64,000 nt of DNA from Diplocloster hominis (GCF_032380655.1 NZ_JAWDIY010000004.1:186001-250000); one strand, 5' to 3'. Shown: positions 27,434 through 36,034, counted from the stretch's first letter. A program made the numbers and translations. Notes: a model not told the origin generated them from the letters alone.

Positions 27434-27637
27434 CTATCTCCCAAAGCGGAACTTGAAAATAGCTGTGAGAAGCGTCTGGGTGATGTAGTCCTCTGTATCT
27501 TGGTCTACCCGTCCATTCACACGGGCGGCACATTGTATGCGGCGGCGGTAATACTGCAATACAGTTCCCACCGCTTCCGGCTCCCCGCTGGTGGCTTGGA
27601 CGATTGTTTCATAGGGGAGAAGCCTATTATTTCTCAT
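27434..27637 (-). CDS. Small helix-turn-helix protein of conjugative-transposon type
   Basis: A 67-aa protein (MRNNRLLPYETIVQATSGEP) with a YYRRRIQCAAR segment and conserved VDQDTEDYITQTLLTAIFKFRF end, as in small regulatory proteins encoded beside the sigma-like factor in Tn916-type elements. The ATG at 27637 overlaps the 3' end of the sigma-like gene, with GGAGGG as ribosome site. It may control excision or mobilization genes, inferred from its position only. Confidence 0.75.
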   Translation of the reverse strand: MRNNRLLPYETIVQATSGEPEAVGTVLQYYRRRIQCAARVNGRVDQDTEDYITQTLLTAIFKFRFGR

Positions 27638-28073
27638 ATGCCATTCCCTCCATTTCCGCTTGGAGCTGCCGTAGGACTTTTCGGATATGGTAGCCCGCTG
27701 TGCTGCGGCTGCGCCCGTACTGTCTGCCAATTTCGTGCTGTGGAATACGCTTGAAAAAGGACAGGTAAATCATTTCCCGCTCCCGTTCGTCCAGCCGTGA
27801 CAGGGCTTCCGCAAGTAAGCCGCTGCTGAAAATGACCGTATCGCCGCAAAGGGTAAGTATGTATTCCTCGTCCGGCTCCGGGGCTTGGAAATATTCATCT
27901 GTCGTGCCTAAAGGGTAGTGCTTTTCGTCTGTGAGGTATTCAAGGGATATTTCTCTTTTGTGCTTCCTGCTCCGTGTCCTCGCTGCGTTGATCGTTGCAT
28001 TTCGGATAACGACTTTGCAAAAGGCATGGAAAGTGTACTCGATATGTTCCCGATATTCTTCTGTACAGGTCAT
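27627..28073 (-). CDS. Sigma-70-family-like factor of the element
   Basis: A 148-aa protein with a region-4-like helix-turn-helix at the C-terminus (SRLDEREREMIYLSFFKRIPQHEIGR in parts; YGRSRSTAGYHIRKVLRQLQ). Equivalent small sigma-like proteins lie in the regulatory module of Tn916 relatives, upstream of mobilization and excision genes. It overlaps the HTH gene by 11 bp. The target promoters are not known. The 28074-28277 gap before it holds a nested hairpin (GTCAACGG/CCGTTGAC, 28199-28237) but no gene. Confidence 0.85.
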   Translation of the reverse strand: MTCTEEYREHIEYTFHAFCKVVIRNATINAARTRSRKHKREISLEYLTDEKHYPLGTTDEYFQAPEPDEEYILTLCGDTVIFSSGLLAEALSRLDEREREMIYLSFFKRIPQHEIGRQYGRSRSTAGYHIRKVLRQLQAEMEGMAYEK

Positions 28074-28277
28074 GGAAAATCCCCCTTTCCTCCCAAAAGG
28101 GCTGTGGCTGGTTAGTAGTTGCTTTTTATGATAGTAAGGGGCGGCAGCACTTTAGGCTGTCGCTCCTTGACTGCCTAACTGCAAAACCGGGCGGGGCTGT
28201 CAACGGCGGGCGAAGCCCGTTCATCTTGACCGTTGACTGGCTCGGCCAGGTTTGCTATTTATCCGGCAAACTTGAAT

Positions 28278-29045
28278 TTATTTTAAGCTATCACGTTTTA
28301 CCTTTTTAAGCCTTACTATCATTACCATAGGAATTTCTTTGTTGTTTTTGAAACATTCTTCATAAAATCCATCAATGACAAATCCAGCTCTAAAACAAAG
28401 GTTAAAAATATCTTGTATGGAACGATGATAATAAATCTGCTCCTCCGGTTGCCCTTCAATCGCTATACCATAGTAACTGTGCGGTGTCATATATTTTTCA
28501 GTCAACGTGATAAAACAAGGGTGTTGCGTTGCAAAGACAAAAATTCCGCTTTCCTGCAACAGTTCATAAACAGCCATAAGAAGTGGTTCAATATCCGTAA
28601 TATCCATAATTGCCATATTAGAAACTGCTTTCGTAAAGGCTCGATTTCTTTTTAATTCTAATATACTTTTTCTATCGGTCGCATCCGCCACACAAAATTC
28701 AATTTGTTTTGCATATTGTGATTGCCGTCTTTTAGCCAATTCTATCATTTTTTTGCTGTAATCAAAAGCGACAACCGAAGCGCCTCTTTGTGCAAGATAC
28801 GAAGAATAATTTCCATTGCCACACGCAATATCCAAAATGTAATCCGCAGGATTAGGAGATAGAAGTTCCGTTACTTTGGGACGCACTACCTCTCTGTGAA
28901 ATTCATTAGATTCGTCACCCATTGCATTATCCCAAAATTGTGCGTTCTCCTCCCAGATTTTTTTACTTTCCTCTGTTCCCATGTTCTCTCCCACTCCCCA
29001 AATTTGCTTTTTTGCTTCCATTAAATCTTCCTTACTATATTCCAT
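28278..29045 (-). CDS. Class I SAM-dependent methyltransferase (element cargo)
   Basis: A 255-aa protein with the SAM-binding motif ILDIACGNGNYSSYLA and acidic FDYSKKM strand end, followed by FCVADATD. The substrate is unknown; the C-terminus differs from rRNA methyltransferases of the Erm type. The ATG at 29045 has a GGAGGG box, and the frame upstream overlaps the tet(W) 3' end without a start signal. It lies 50 bp after tet(W), so it may be co-transcribed from the tet(W) promoter. It is AT-richer than neighbouring element genes, consistent with separate acquisition. Confidence 0.85.
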   Translation of the reverse strand: MEYSKEDLMEAKKQIWGVGENMGTEESKKIWEENAQFWDNAMGDESNEFHREVVRPKVTELLSPNPADYILDIACGNGNYSSYLAQRGASVVAFDYSKKMIELAKRRQSQYAKQIEFCVADATDRKSILELKRNRAFTKAVSNMAIMDITDIEPLLMAVYELLQESGIFVFATQHPCFITLTEKYMTPHSYYGIAIEGQPEEQIYYHRSIQDIFNLCFRAGFVIDGFYEECFKNNKEIPMVMIVRLKKVKRDSLK

Positions 29046-29095
29046 TGTTACCCTCCATAACTTCTGATTGTTGCCGTCTTGACGATTATGTATCT

Positions 29096-31015
29096 TTACA
29101 TTACCTTCTGAAACATATGGCGCACCTTGTCCAGGCGGCTGTTTGGACGGCGGGGCTGGATGACCGGCTGACCGACAGCGGCCTGATATCCTTTCAGCTC
29201 TGTAAGGCATACGCTCCGCCCGTTGGTGTAAAAGGCCAGATCAGTACGGTATGCCTGTATACAGCGGGCGGGAATCTCGCCAGTAAAGACAACTTCATCC
29301 TTTTTTACCTGGGCCGTTTCGATGGTGGCACAGTATTTCGGTGCATCATGATAAGCCCTGGAAAGGTATTCCTGGGGCGCATAGAGGATGAAGGAGAGAT
29401 AAGGTTCCAGCAGCTGCGTCCCCGATTCCTTCAATGCCTGTTCCAATACAATCGGGGCCAATGAGCGGAAGTCCGCCGGCGTGCTGACCGGACTGTAATA
29501 AAGCCCGTATTCAAAGCAAATCTTACAGTCCGTTACGTTCCAGCCGAACAAGCCCTGCTCCAGCCCGTAACGGATACCATCCCTGACAGCGTTTTGAAAA
29601 CTCTGGTTCAAGTATCCCAGCGAAACCCGGCTCTCGTATTGTACACCGGAGCCAAGCGAGAGTGGTGTAACAGACAGTCCTATGGATGCCCAAAACGGGT
29701 TGGGCGGCACCTCGATATGGATGGTGTGGCTGGCTGCTTTGAGCGGCCGCTCCATATAAATGACGGAGGGTTCCTTTACCACTGTTTCAAGCTTGTATTT
29801 TTCCGACAGCAAAGCGGAAACAACCTCCAACTGCACCCGGCCCAAAAAAGAAAGAATGATCTCATGGGTGATGGAATCCACTTCGCAACGCAAAAGCGGG
29901 TCAGTATCCGCAAGTTGCGTAAGAGCGTCCAGCAGCCGTTCTCTTTGCGCTGCCGTTTTCGGCGCAATCGTCGTCCGCAGCATGGGGAGGGGGTCCTCGC
30001 GCCACCTTTTACGAGGGAGCCGGGTTTGGTCCCCTAATACATCGTTTAACCTCACGCTGTCGCTGGGAAGGATAACAATTTCACCCTGATAAGCGGTGTC
30101 TGTCCGAACAATTTCCCCTTTGGATGGAATACGCATCTCTGTGATTTTCAGCTTTTCTCTCCCGGCCAGGGCCACCGTATCCCGCAGGCGCAGCGTTCCG
30201 CTGTATAACCGTAGATAGACACGCCGCTGGCCGCAATCGGTGTACTCAACCTTGAAAACGCTGCCGCATAGGGCGGCGCCCCCCTGTTCCCCAATCGGTT
30301 GGAACAGCCCTGTCACCGCATCCATCAACGGTTGAATGCCAAGGCCATTTTTGGCGCTGCCATGATAGACTGGGAACAGGGAGGCGTCTTGAACCCGCTG
30401 CTGTTCCTCCCGCGCAAGTTTTTCCCGGCTGATTGGTTCTCCTGCGATATACTTTTCCAATAATTCATCGTTATTTTCGATGACCGCATCCCATGCTTCT
30501 ATGTCGGTATTTTCCTCCAGGACTATTTCCGGGGACAGCGACACCGTCTGCTTGATGATAATATCGGCGGAGAGCTTATCCCGAACAGACTGAACCACGC
30601 TCTGCAAATCAACGCCAGCCTGGTCGATCTTGTTGATAAAGATAACGGTGGGAATGTTCATTTTCCGCAGGGCATGGAACAGAATACGGGTCTGGGCCTG
30701 CACGCCATCTTTAGCGGAGATCACCAAGATGGCCCCATCTAAAACAGCCAAAGAGCGGTACACCTCCGCCAAAAAATCCATGTGGCCGGGCGTATCCACA
30801 ATGTTAACTTTACATCTGTGCCACTGGAAGGAAGTGACTGCCGCTTGAATGGTAATCCCACGCTGCCGCTCCAAAAACATGGTGTCCGTCCTCGTTGTCC
30901 CTTTTTCGACGCTCCCCGGTTCTGAAATGGCTCCGCTGGCATATAGCAGGCTCTCCGTCAAGGTCGTCTTTCCAGCGTCTACATGGGCAAGAATTCCAAT
31001 ATTGATTATTTTCAT
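29096..31015 (-). CDS. tet(W): Tetracycline resistance ribosomal protection protein Tet(W)
   Basis: A GTPase related to EF-G that releases tetracycline from the ribosome. The 639-aa length and N-terminus (MKIINIGILAHVDAGKTTLTE, in parts) match Tet(W). G motifs are visible: AHVDAGKT (10-17), DTPGH and NKID. The C-terminal PRRPNSRLDKVRHMF is characteristic of Tet(M/O/W). It appears intact. AAAGGGAGGACAATC precedes the ATG, and a leader peptide with attenuator lies just upstream. From recall the protein agrees with the reference Tet(W) almost throughout; an alignment would settle the allele. Confidence 0.97.
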   Translation of the reverse strand: MKIINIGILAHVDAGKTTLTESLLYASGAISEPGSVEKGTTRTDTMFLERQRGITIQAAVTSFQWHRCKVNIVDTPGHMDFLAEVYRSLAVLDGAILVISAKDGVQAQTRILFHALRKMNIPTVIFINKIDQAGVDLQSVVQSVRDKLSADIIIKQTVSLSPEIVLEENTDIEAWDAVIENNDELLEKYIAGEPISREKLAREEQQRVQDASLFPVYHGSAKNGLGIQPLMDAVTGLFQPIGEQGGAALCGSVFKVEYTDCGQRRVYLRLYSGTLRLRDTVALAGREKLKITEMRIPSKGEIVRTDTAYQGEIVILPSDSVRLNDVLGDQTRLPRKRWREDPLPMLRTTIAPKTAAQRERLLDALTQLADTDPLLRCEVDSITHEIILSFLGRVQLEVVSALLSEKYKLETVVKEPSVIYMERPLKAASHTIHIEVPPNPFWASIGLSVTPLSLGSGVQYESRVSLGYLNQSFQNAVRDGIRYGLEQGLFGWNVTDCKICFEYGLYYSPVSTPADFRSLAPIVLEQALKESGTQLLEPYLSFILYAPQEYLSRAYHDAPKYCATIETAQVKKDEVVFTGEIPARCIQAYRTDLAFYTNGRSVCLTELKGYQAAVGQPVIQPRRPNSRLDKVRHMFQKVM

Positions 31016-31049
31016 GTGATTGTCCTCCCTTTACAGCCCCAAAGGGCAT

Positions 31050-31088
31050 AAAAATCCCCAGCAGTAAAATACTTTTACCACTGGGGAT
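31050..31088 (-). terminator. Attenuator in the tet(W) leader
   Basis: Stem ATCCCCAG/CTGGGGAT (31054-31061, 31081-31088) with an inner GGTAAAA/TTTTAC stem is followed on the minus strand by TTTTTAT. It lies between the leader peptide and tet(W), as in the tet(M) attenuation model, where ribosome behaviour on the leader decides read-through. A GTATTCTTAAA/TTTAAGAATAC inverted pair further upstream (about 31170 and 31260) belongs to the same leader. Confidence 0.85.
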
Positions 31089-31089
31089 T

Positions 31090-31119
31090 CTAATTTGCGG
31101 ACATACACATATACAGCAT
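31090..31119 (-). CDS. tet(W) leader peptide, 9 aa
   Basis: A short frame MLYMCMSAN ends directly in front of the attenuator stem. It is the same type of leader peptide as in tet(M) and tet(O) control regions. Tetracycline-slowed translation of the leader would favour antitermination (known model for tet(M); inferred here). Confidence 0.65.
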   Translation of the reverse strand: MLYMCMSAN

Positions 31120-31376
31120 ACACCTATTTGTGATTGCTGTTTTTTGAATATGTCAAAATTGATAAGGCAAAAGTATTCTTAAATTGGGTACAAAAAACCA
31201 AGCCCCCACAAAAGGAGCTATCATAATTCTTTGTTCCCACTATTTGATTATAGTTTTATTTAAGAATACCTTGCCGCATATTTTTTACTCCTTTTCTGGA
31301 ATGAAGCTATTATATCACATCAGTTTTAGGAAAGCAAGTACCTAAAAGAAATTTTTCTTCCCCTTATATGTAACAA

Positions 31377-31898
31377 TCATACCGGCTTCCTAGCGTTCAG
31401 AATGTTTTCTGCTGTCTGCTGTGGTGTTTGGTTGGAATTGTCCAACCAAAAGCCGATCCGTGGTGTTGTCTGCATAAATGTATCGTATAAGGTTTCAACC
31501 GTAAAGCCGGAATAGCCTGTTTTCTCCCTGTATCGTTCCCTTTCTTTTATTGTTTCCACATCTGGACAAAGAACGACAACCTCAACAGGGTATTTATGCA
31601 GATAATTTATCATTCGGTTTAATTCATCACCGTAGTAGTTATCTTGGATCACTACAGAAAAGCCGTTGTCAAAGTATGACCTTGCCGCATCAGCAGTCAA
31701 TTTGTATCGAAGGTACAGCTGGCGGACTGCTTCCGCTGATGGGGTAGCTGACATATTTTCTCTGCCTGAAATAATCATTTTTCGGAACACATCACCACGA
31801 AGATGGACGCATTTTTCTATTGATTTTGCCAGTAAATCGGAAACTGTAGATTTTCCAGAAGCCATTAAGCCTGTAATGAGATAAATTTTTTGTTTCAT
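31377..31898 (-). CDS. P-loop kinase / AAA_33-type phosphotransferase-like protein (element cargo)
   Basis: A 173-aa protein with Walker A GLMASGKST at about residues 10-18 and a DNYYGDE strand end suitable as Walker B. Its size and layout resemble small nucleotide-dependent kinases such as chloramphenicol phosphotransferase-like or adenylylsulfate-kinase-like proteins. A GGAGGAAGTGAA box precedes the ATG. It is upstream of tet(W) on the same strand, near the right end of the element. The substrate is unknown; a role in resistance is possible but not shown. Confidence 0.75.
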   Translation of the reverse strand: MKQKIYLITGLMASGKSTVSDLLAKSIEKCVHLRGDVFRKMIISGRENMSATPSAEAVRQLYLRYKLTADAARSYFDNGFSVVIQDNYYGDELNRMINYLHKYPVEVVVLCPDVETIKERERYREKTGYSGFTVETLYDTFMQTTPRIGFWLDNSNQTPQQTAENILNARKPV

Positions 31899-32046
31899 TT
31901 CACTTCCTCCGGCACAAAAAATATGTACATGTAACTAATTCAACACATTTATAATTTGAATAGGGACATTATAGCATTTACTAAATACAAATTCAATGTA
32001 TACGGAAAGAAAGATATAAGGAGTGGGAGGGATTCCGCCGTAGTCG

Positions 32047-32088
32047 GCATTGTAGGAAAATCCAAAAGTTTAGATTTTCCCACAATGC
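32047..32088. repeat. Long hairpin near the right end of the element
   Basis: Sixteen-base arms with one mismatch (GCATTGTAGGAAAATC at 32047-32062, GATTTTCCCACAATGC at 32073-32088) and a 10-base loop. It lies about 80 bp inside attR. It could be a terminator that shields the element from the right flank or a remnant of another element. The rest of 31899-32166 shows no gene that I can support. Confidence 0.6.
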
Positions 32089-32156
32089 TTATCTTTTGGT
32101 CTTTGGTTCGGAATAGTGTAGTGCTGGCGGTCTATCTCTTGTTTTCGGTTGCTTGC

Positions 32157-32181
32157 TTCCTTACCGTACATGAGCATTCGT
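32157..32181. other. attR: right junction of the integrative element
   Basis: Element sequence (TTACCG) meets the binding-protein gene at TAC (32167-32169), the same core as at attL. The codon is the Val codon GTA on the minus strand, followed inside the element by CGG TAA, which truncates the N-terminal fragment. Confidence 0.85.
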
Positions 32182-32364
32182 CCAGGTAATGTTGATCTCT
32201 TTCTTTTCCCCATCGGACTGCACCTTTGGGCTTTGTGTTTCCTGTCCGGCCTGCGCCTGTGAGGAATCCCCTTTGTCCCCGCTGCTATCCGCCTGTGTCC
32301 CGCACCCTGCCGCCAGGCTTAAGGTTAACATTGCCGATAGCGCTACACTGATCCATTTTTTCAT
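32167..32364 (-). pseudogene. Solute-binding lipoprotein, N-terminal fragment (split by the tet(W) element)
   Basis: Codes for the first 66 residues: basic start MKKW, hydrophobic core, lipobox LAAGC, a Ser/Gln/Lys linker and INITWTNAHV. The frame then runs two codons into the element to a stop at 32161-32163. The remaining 397 residues of the gene are at 19638-20831. A GGAGGCGATGTC box precedes the ATG. The fragment would give only a short secreted lipopeptide. This fragment keeps the original promoter region and lies divergently from the sensor/regulator pair. Confidence 0.9.
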
Positions 32365-32412
32365 GACATCGCCTCCGTTTTGATTTTTCTTTGTGGTGTG
32401 TTGCTGATTTTT

Positions 32413-32418
32413 ATTATA
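32413..32418 (-). promoter_or_regulatory. Candidate -10 box for the split binding-protein gene
   Basis: TATAAT on the minus strand, about 49 bp before the ATG, without a recognisable -35 hexamer at 17 bp. A weak -35 fits an activator-dependent promoter driven by the adjacent AraC-type regulator (inference). Confidence 0.4.
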
Positions 32419-32554
32419 CGGGGATAAATAATAAAATAAATTCAGTAATTATGGTTCCTTCTTTATAATATTTTTCTATTTCACCCCAAACGAATATTTT
32501 TATAAATATGGGTATACACTTTGTACAAATCTACTAATTCCCGTCCGATTTCTG

Positions 32555-32595
32555 TCCATAACTTATGGATCTTTTACAGTTTCTCATGTTATAAT
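32555..32595 (+). promoter_or_regulatory. Palindrome and -10 box upstream of the sensor kinase gene
   Basis: The 7-bp palindrome TCCATAA-C-TTATGGA (32555-32569) lies 20 bp before a perfect TATAAT (32590-32595). It is well placed as an operator for the divergent genes. The 32365-32677 gap has no other gene. Confidence 0.4.
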
Positions 32596-32677
32596 ATCAT
32601 TGTTTTATAAAAACGTCGATTCATGTCGAACAGAATTTGTTGCCACAGGAATTTTCCTTCTCATTCGGAGGACAGTT

Positions 32678-34462
32678 ATGAAAAGGATAAGAATTTTAAA
32701 ACAAAAACAGGGGATTTCCTTCCAGCCGCTTCTGATTCTCTGCATCTCAGGGCTTTTGTCCGCCACGGCCCTTTTGCTGCTGGCCGTTCCCGCCCGCCTC
32801 TATGCGTCGCTGTACGAAGAGCAGGCAAAGGGGTATTGCGGCAATATTGTATACCAGACCAGTGTCGGAATCTCCCAGGCCATCACCACATTTGACGCCA
32901 AGATCAACCGTCTGTCGGACGACCCTGTGATCCGTTCGCTCTTAAGTTCTCCCTTAACAGCCGCCGACCGGTGGTATGAATACAAGACCGCTGTCTCAGA
33001 CCAGTTCGTACCGCAGACCATGGATGACTATTACCTGCAGGAGCTGGATCTGTATATCAAAGGGGCCGGCTCTGCGCTCCAGTACGGAAGCAAACCCGTG
33101 AACCTGCCCGACCCCTTCGACAGCTCCTATTACCGCCATTCGCTGATCTATCCCGTGGAGATGAATTGGCTGGGCTACCATACCGGGGATGACTGTATCG
33201 ACATCGCGAAGGTGTTATATGACTACTCCACATATGAAGTGCAGGGTTTTTTCGTTATCCGGCTGTCCAAGGACTTTCTGCTGGACAAATTCGAGGCTTT
33301 CAACACCATTGATCCGGAACAGCTGTATATCCTGGACGACAAGGGAACCGTGCTTTGTTCCAACAGTACCGCCTTTCTGGGACGGCCGTTTCCCTATCCT
33401 TACGAACAGTTGACCCAGGATCAGGGATCGGTCAGGGCAAAGGACCATCTGATCGTTTATTCCGGATTCCGGAATATTTCCACGGATTTCCCTTACCGGA
33501 ACTGGACTGCCGCCATCACTCTGGACCAGAATAAGCTGCTAAAGGATTTCCGGCAGATCCTGTACCTGTTCATCGTCATTACCGCCGGTATCATCACGGC
33601 CGGCGTCTTTCTCACCGTGCGTCTCTCCCGCTATCTGACGCATCCCATCGAACACGTGGTCCTGGCCATGAATGAGGTGGAGCACGAGAATCTGCAGGTC
33701 AGCCTCCCAGATACCCACCATATCCGCGAGATCCAGTCCATCAATCATGGCTTCAACCGGATGACGGCCCGTCTGGATACGCTGATCAACACCGTATATA
33801 AGACACAGCTGGCCCAGAAGGAAGCGCAGCTCAAGATCCTGCGTTCCCAGATCAACCCTCATTTTCTGTTTAATACCCTGCAGCTCATCAGCTGGAAAGC
33901 GTATGAGTACGAGGCTGACCAGGTATGCGACATGATCGGAAGTTTAAGCTATATGCTGCAGGCAGACCTGGAGGCAGGCGATGACAACTGGTACACGCTT
34001 CGGGATGAGCTTACATACATCCGCCACTATGAGCGGATCATCCACTGCAAATACGAAAATAAAATCACCTTCAGCATCCAGGTACCCGAGGAACTTCTGG
34101 ATTGCAGAATTCCAAAGCTGATCCTTCAGCCGTTTCTGGAGAACTCGGTCTCCCACGGTCTGGCGCCCAAAGACGGGACCGGCCAGGTCTCGCTGCGCGT
34201 ATCCAGTGACGGACAGATTCTGACCGCGGTCATCTTAGATGACGGTGTGGGGATGCGTGACGGGCTGTTGACTGCCCTGCAGGATTCTGCCCCCTCCCAT
34301 CCGGAAGAGGCGGACGCTAAGGGACATCATATTGCGCTCATGAATATTCAGAACCGGATTCACATTTTATATGGGGAACGATACGGCTTTACCATCGAAA
34401 GCCGGCTGTATGCGGGGACGGCCGTTACTTTACGGATTCCCTGCGAGAAAGGAGACAGATAA
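32678..34462 (+). CDS. Sensor histidine kinase, YesM/HPK7 type
   Basis: Sensor of the split importer locus, 594 aa from the ATG at 32678, which has a GGAGG box (the frame is open from 32600 but with no site). Helix 1 is at about 15-38, the extracellular domain extends to about 285, helix 2 (FIVITAGIITAGVFLTV) is next, then HAMP. The His_kinase domain has QINPHFLFNT, and the ATPase domain has ILQPFLENSVSHG and LDDGVGM. It is followed 2 bp later by its regulator and divergently oriented to the binding-protein gene. Confidence 0.92.
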   Translation: MKRIRILKQKQGISFQPLLILCISGLLSATALLLLAVPARLYASLYEEQAKGYCGNIVYQTSVGISQAITTFDAKINRLSDDPVIRSLLSSPLTAADRWYEYKTAVSDQFVPQTMDDYYLQELDLYIKGAGSALQYGSKPVNLPDPFDSSYYRHSLIYPVEMNWLGYHTGDDCIDIAKVLYDYSTYEVQGFFVIRLSKDFLLDKFEAFNTIDPEQLYILDDKGTVLCSNSTAFLGRPFPYPYEQLTQDQGSVRAKDHLIVYSGFRNISTDFPYRNWTAAITLDQNKLLKDFRQILYLFIVITAGIITAGVFLTVRLSRYLTHPIEHVVLAMNEVEHENLQVSLPDTHHIREIQSINHGFNRMTARLDTLINTVYKTQLAQKEAQLKILRSQINPHFLFNTLQLISWKAYEYEADQVCDMIGSLSYMLQADLEAGDDNWYTLRDELTYIRHYERIIHCKYENKITFSIQVPEELLDCRIPKLILQPFLENSVSHGLAPKDGTGQVSLRVSSDGQILTAVILDDGVGMRDGLLTALQDSAPSHPEEADAKGHHIALMNIQNRIHILYGERYGFTIESRLYAGTAVTLRIPCEKGDR

Positions 34463-34464
34463 AC

Positions 34465-36012
34465 ATGCTGAAAGTATTAATCGTCGAAGATGAGGCCGGT
34501 ATCCGCAACAGCATCGCCAACGCCTTTTCCTGGGAAGAGATGGGCTGTGAACTGTTCGGTGCGGCCGGTTCGGGCCTCCAGGCCCTGGAGCTGTGTCTGA
34601 ATACACCGCCTGATCTGGTGATCTCGGATATCGTTATGCCCGGGATCGATGGACTGACTTTTTTAAAATACATCCGTGAAAAATACCCGTTCACCCAATT
34701 TATCATTCTGACCGGGCACCGGAATTTTGATTATGCCAAGGACGCTCTGAACCTGGGCGCGGCATTTTTCATGTTAAAACCCATCAACTTCATGGAGCTG
34801 GAGGACTCGATTCGCAAACTTATCGCCAAGATCATGCAGGAAAGGGAAAACAAAAAAATAGAGACTCAGCAGGAGCATATCCTGAGAAGCCTCCTAAACG
34901 GCCGGATCTATCACAATACTTCGCTGCTCCCCCAGGTAAAAAATCTCCTGAACCGAATCCGCGATTACCGGGTCTGTGTATTGAAATTCGATGACGATAT
35001 CGAGAACGATCCGTTCCGCCTGCAGAACCTCATGGTGTTCTGCGAGAATCTGACAGCCCGGGAAAACCTGTTGATGGTAAAGGCAGACAATGCCCATCTG
35101 GTATTTATCCTGCTGCTGTCACAAAAGGACTCTTCCTTTGAGGAAATGAGAAGCTATCTGCTAAAGCTGCTGCAACGGGTCTATGATTTCTTCCACATCA
35201 CCGTCTCCGCCGGGGTCAGCGAGGTCCGCCACGGTTATGACACCCTGCACGAGGCCTACATCCAGGGACTTCGGGCGCTGAGCCAGAAATTCTTTACCGG
35301 GAACGGGAGTGTCCATATGTTTCACGCGCCGGGATCCCTCCCTTTGGTTACGGACTATAATCAGCTGCTGGGATTCTGTCAGGATATCTTAACCTGGCTT
35401 AGCAGCGGAAATCCCGACAGCTTAAGCCTGTTCACAGACCGCCTGTTTTCCGAGTTCCTGTCCTCTTTCGGAAGCGACGCCAGCCTGCTCAAAAGTTCGT
35501 TCGTGGTCCTCTTTTCCCTTTGTATCCAGAAAACCATCGGGGAGGATGCCAGACAGCTGGCCATCCTGCTGGAGCGCTATTCAAACTTCCAGAAAGTGAT
35601 CCGGTGTGAGAGCATCGAGGTCCTCAAAGACCTTCTGCTGAATCTCATTATGGATCTCGGAGATTATCATACCGTAAAATCCGGTACCAAACAGGTAATC
35701 GTACAAAAGATCACCGATTTTATCGACCGGAATTATCAGGACAATATATCACTAAACGACGCCGCCAGGATCGTATACCTGTCCCCCTCCTATTTAAGCA
35801 CGCTGATCACCAGCGAGACCGGTAAAAATTTTACAGAGATCCTGAATGAAGTGCGGATCAAAAAAGCAATCGGGCTGCTGAAAGATCCATCCCGCAAAAT
35901 TACCGAGATCGCCTATGCCGTGGGTTTTCACGAGCCCCAGTATTTCTCGATTATTTTCAAAAAGCTGACGGACCTGACCCCCAGGGATTACCGGAAGCTC
36001 TATTTATCCTGA
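34465..36012 (+). CDS. Response regulator with AraC-type output domain
   Basis: A 515-aa YesN-type regulator. The receiver domain contains DEAG and the acceptor Asp in LVISDIVMPGIDG; the C-terminal AraC domain has the two motifs SLNDAARIVYLSPSYLSTLI and EIAYAVGFHEPQYFSIIFKK (pieces of about 20 residues each). A GAAAGGAG box lies before the ATG. It follows the sensor by 2 bp. The natural target is probably the binding-protein promoter at 32365-32550, and through it the operon now cut off beyond the element. Confidence 0.92.
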   Translation: MLKVLIVEDEAGIRNSIANAFSWEEMGCELFGAAGSGLQALELCLNTPPDLVISDIVMPGIDGLTFLKYIREKYPFTQFIILTGHRNFDYAKDALNLGAAFFMLKPINFMELEDSIRKLIAKIMQERENKKIETQQEHILRSLLNGRIYHNTSLLPQVKNLLNRIRDYRVCVLKFDDDIENDPFRLQNLMVFCENLTARENLLMVKADNAHLVFILLLSQKDSSFEEMRSYLLKLLQRVYDFFHITVSAGVSEVRHGYDTLHEAYIQGLRALSQKFFTGNGSVHMFHAPGSLPLVTDYNQLLGFCQDILTWLSSGNPDSLSLFTDRLFSEFLSSFGSDASLLKSSFVVLFSLCIQKTIGEDARQLAILLERYSNFQKVIRCESIEVLKDLLLNLIMDLGDYHTVKSGTKQVIVQKITDFIDRNYQDNISLNDAARIVYLSPSYLSTLITSETGKNFTEILNEVRIKKAIGLLKDPSRKITEIAYAVGFHEPQYFSIIFKKLTDLTPRDYRKLYLS

Positions 36013-36034
36013 TTCTTTTCATTAAAATTAATCC

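Larger units (their letters stand above)
20835..32169. mobile_element. Integrative mobilizable element carrying tet(W), 11,335 bp
   Basis: Ends were set from the split host gene, not from terminal repeats. All genes lie on the minus strand. From the right end: P-loop kinase, tet(W) with leader, methyltransferase, sigma-like factor, HTH protein, gap with repeated motifs (candidate oriT), mobC, relaxase, small Cys protein, Rep-like protein, DnaC-like ATPase, TnpW and the large serine recombinase at the left end. There is a relaxase but no coupling protein or type IV secretion genes, so it is mobilizable rather than self-transmissible. Excision by the recombinase should re-create the intact host gene and a circular form with the joint TTACCG-TAC-TGATG. 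Confidence 0.9.

Noticed and set aside
20835..32169. Self-transmissible conjugative element (ICE)
   Set aside because: No coupling protein, VirB4-type ATPase or other transfer pore genes lie between the mapped ends, so only mobilization is supported.
31956..32189. 77-codon plus-strand frame at the right end of the element
   Set aside because: It crosses attR and a long hairpin and ends in host sequence; no ribosome site at a suitable distance. Possibly a remnant, but not supportable as a gene.
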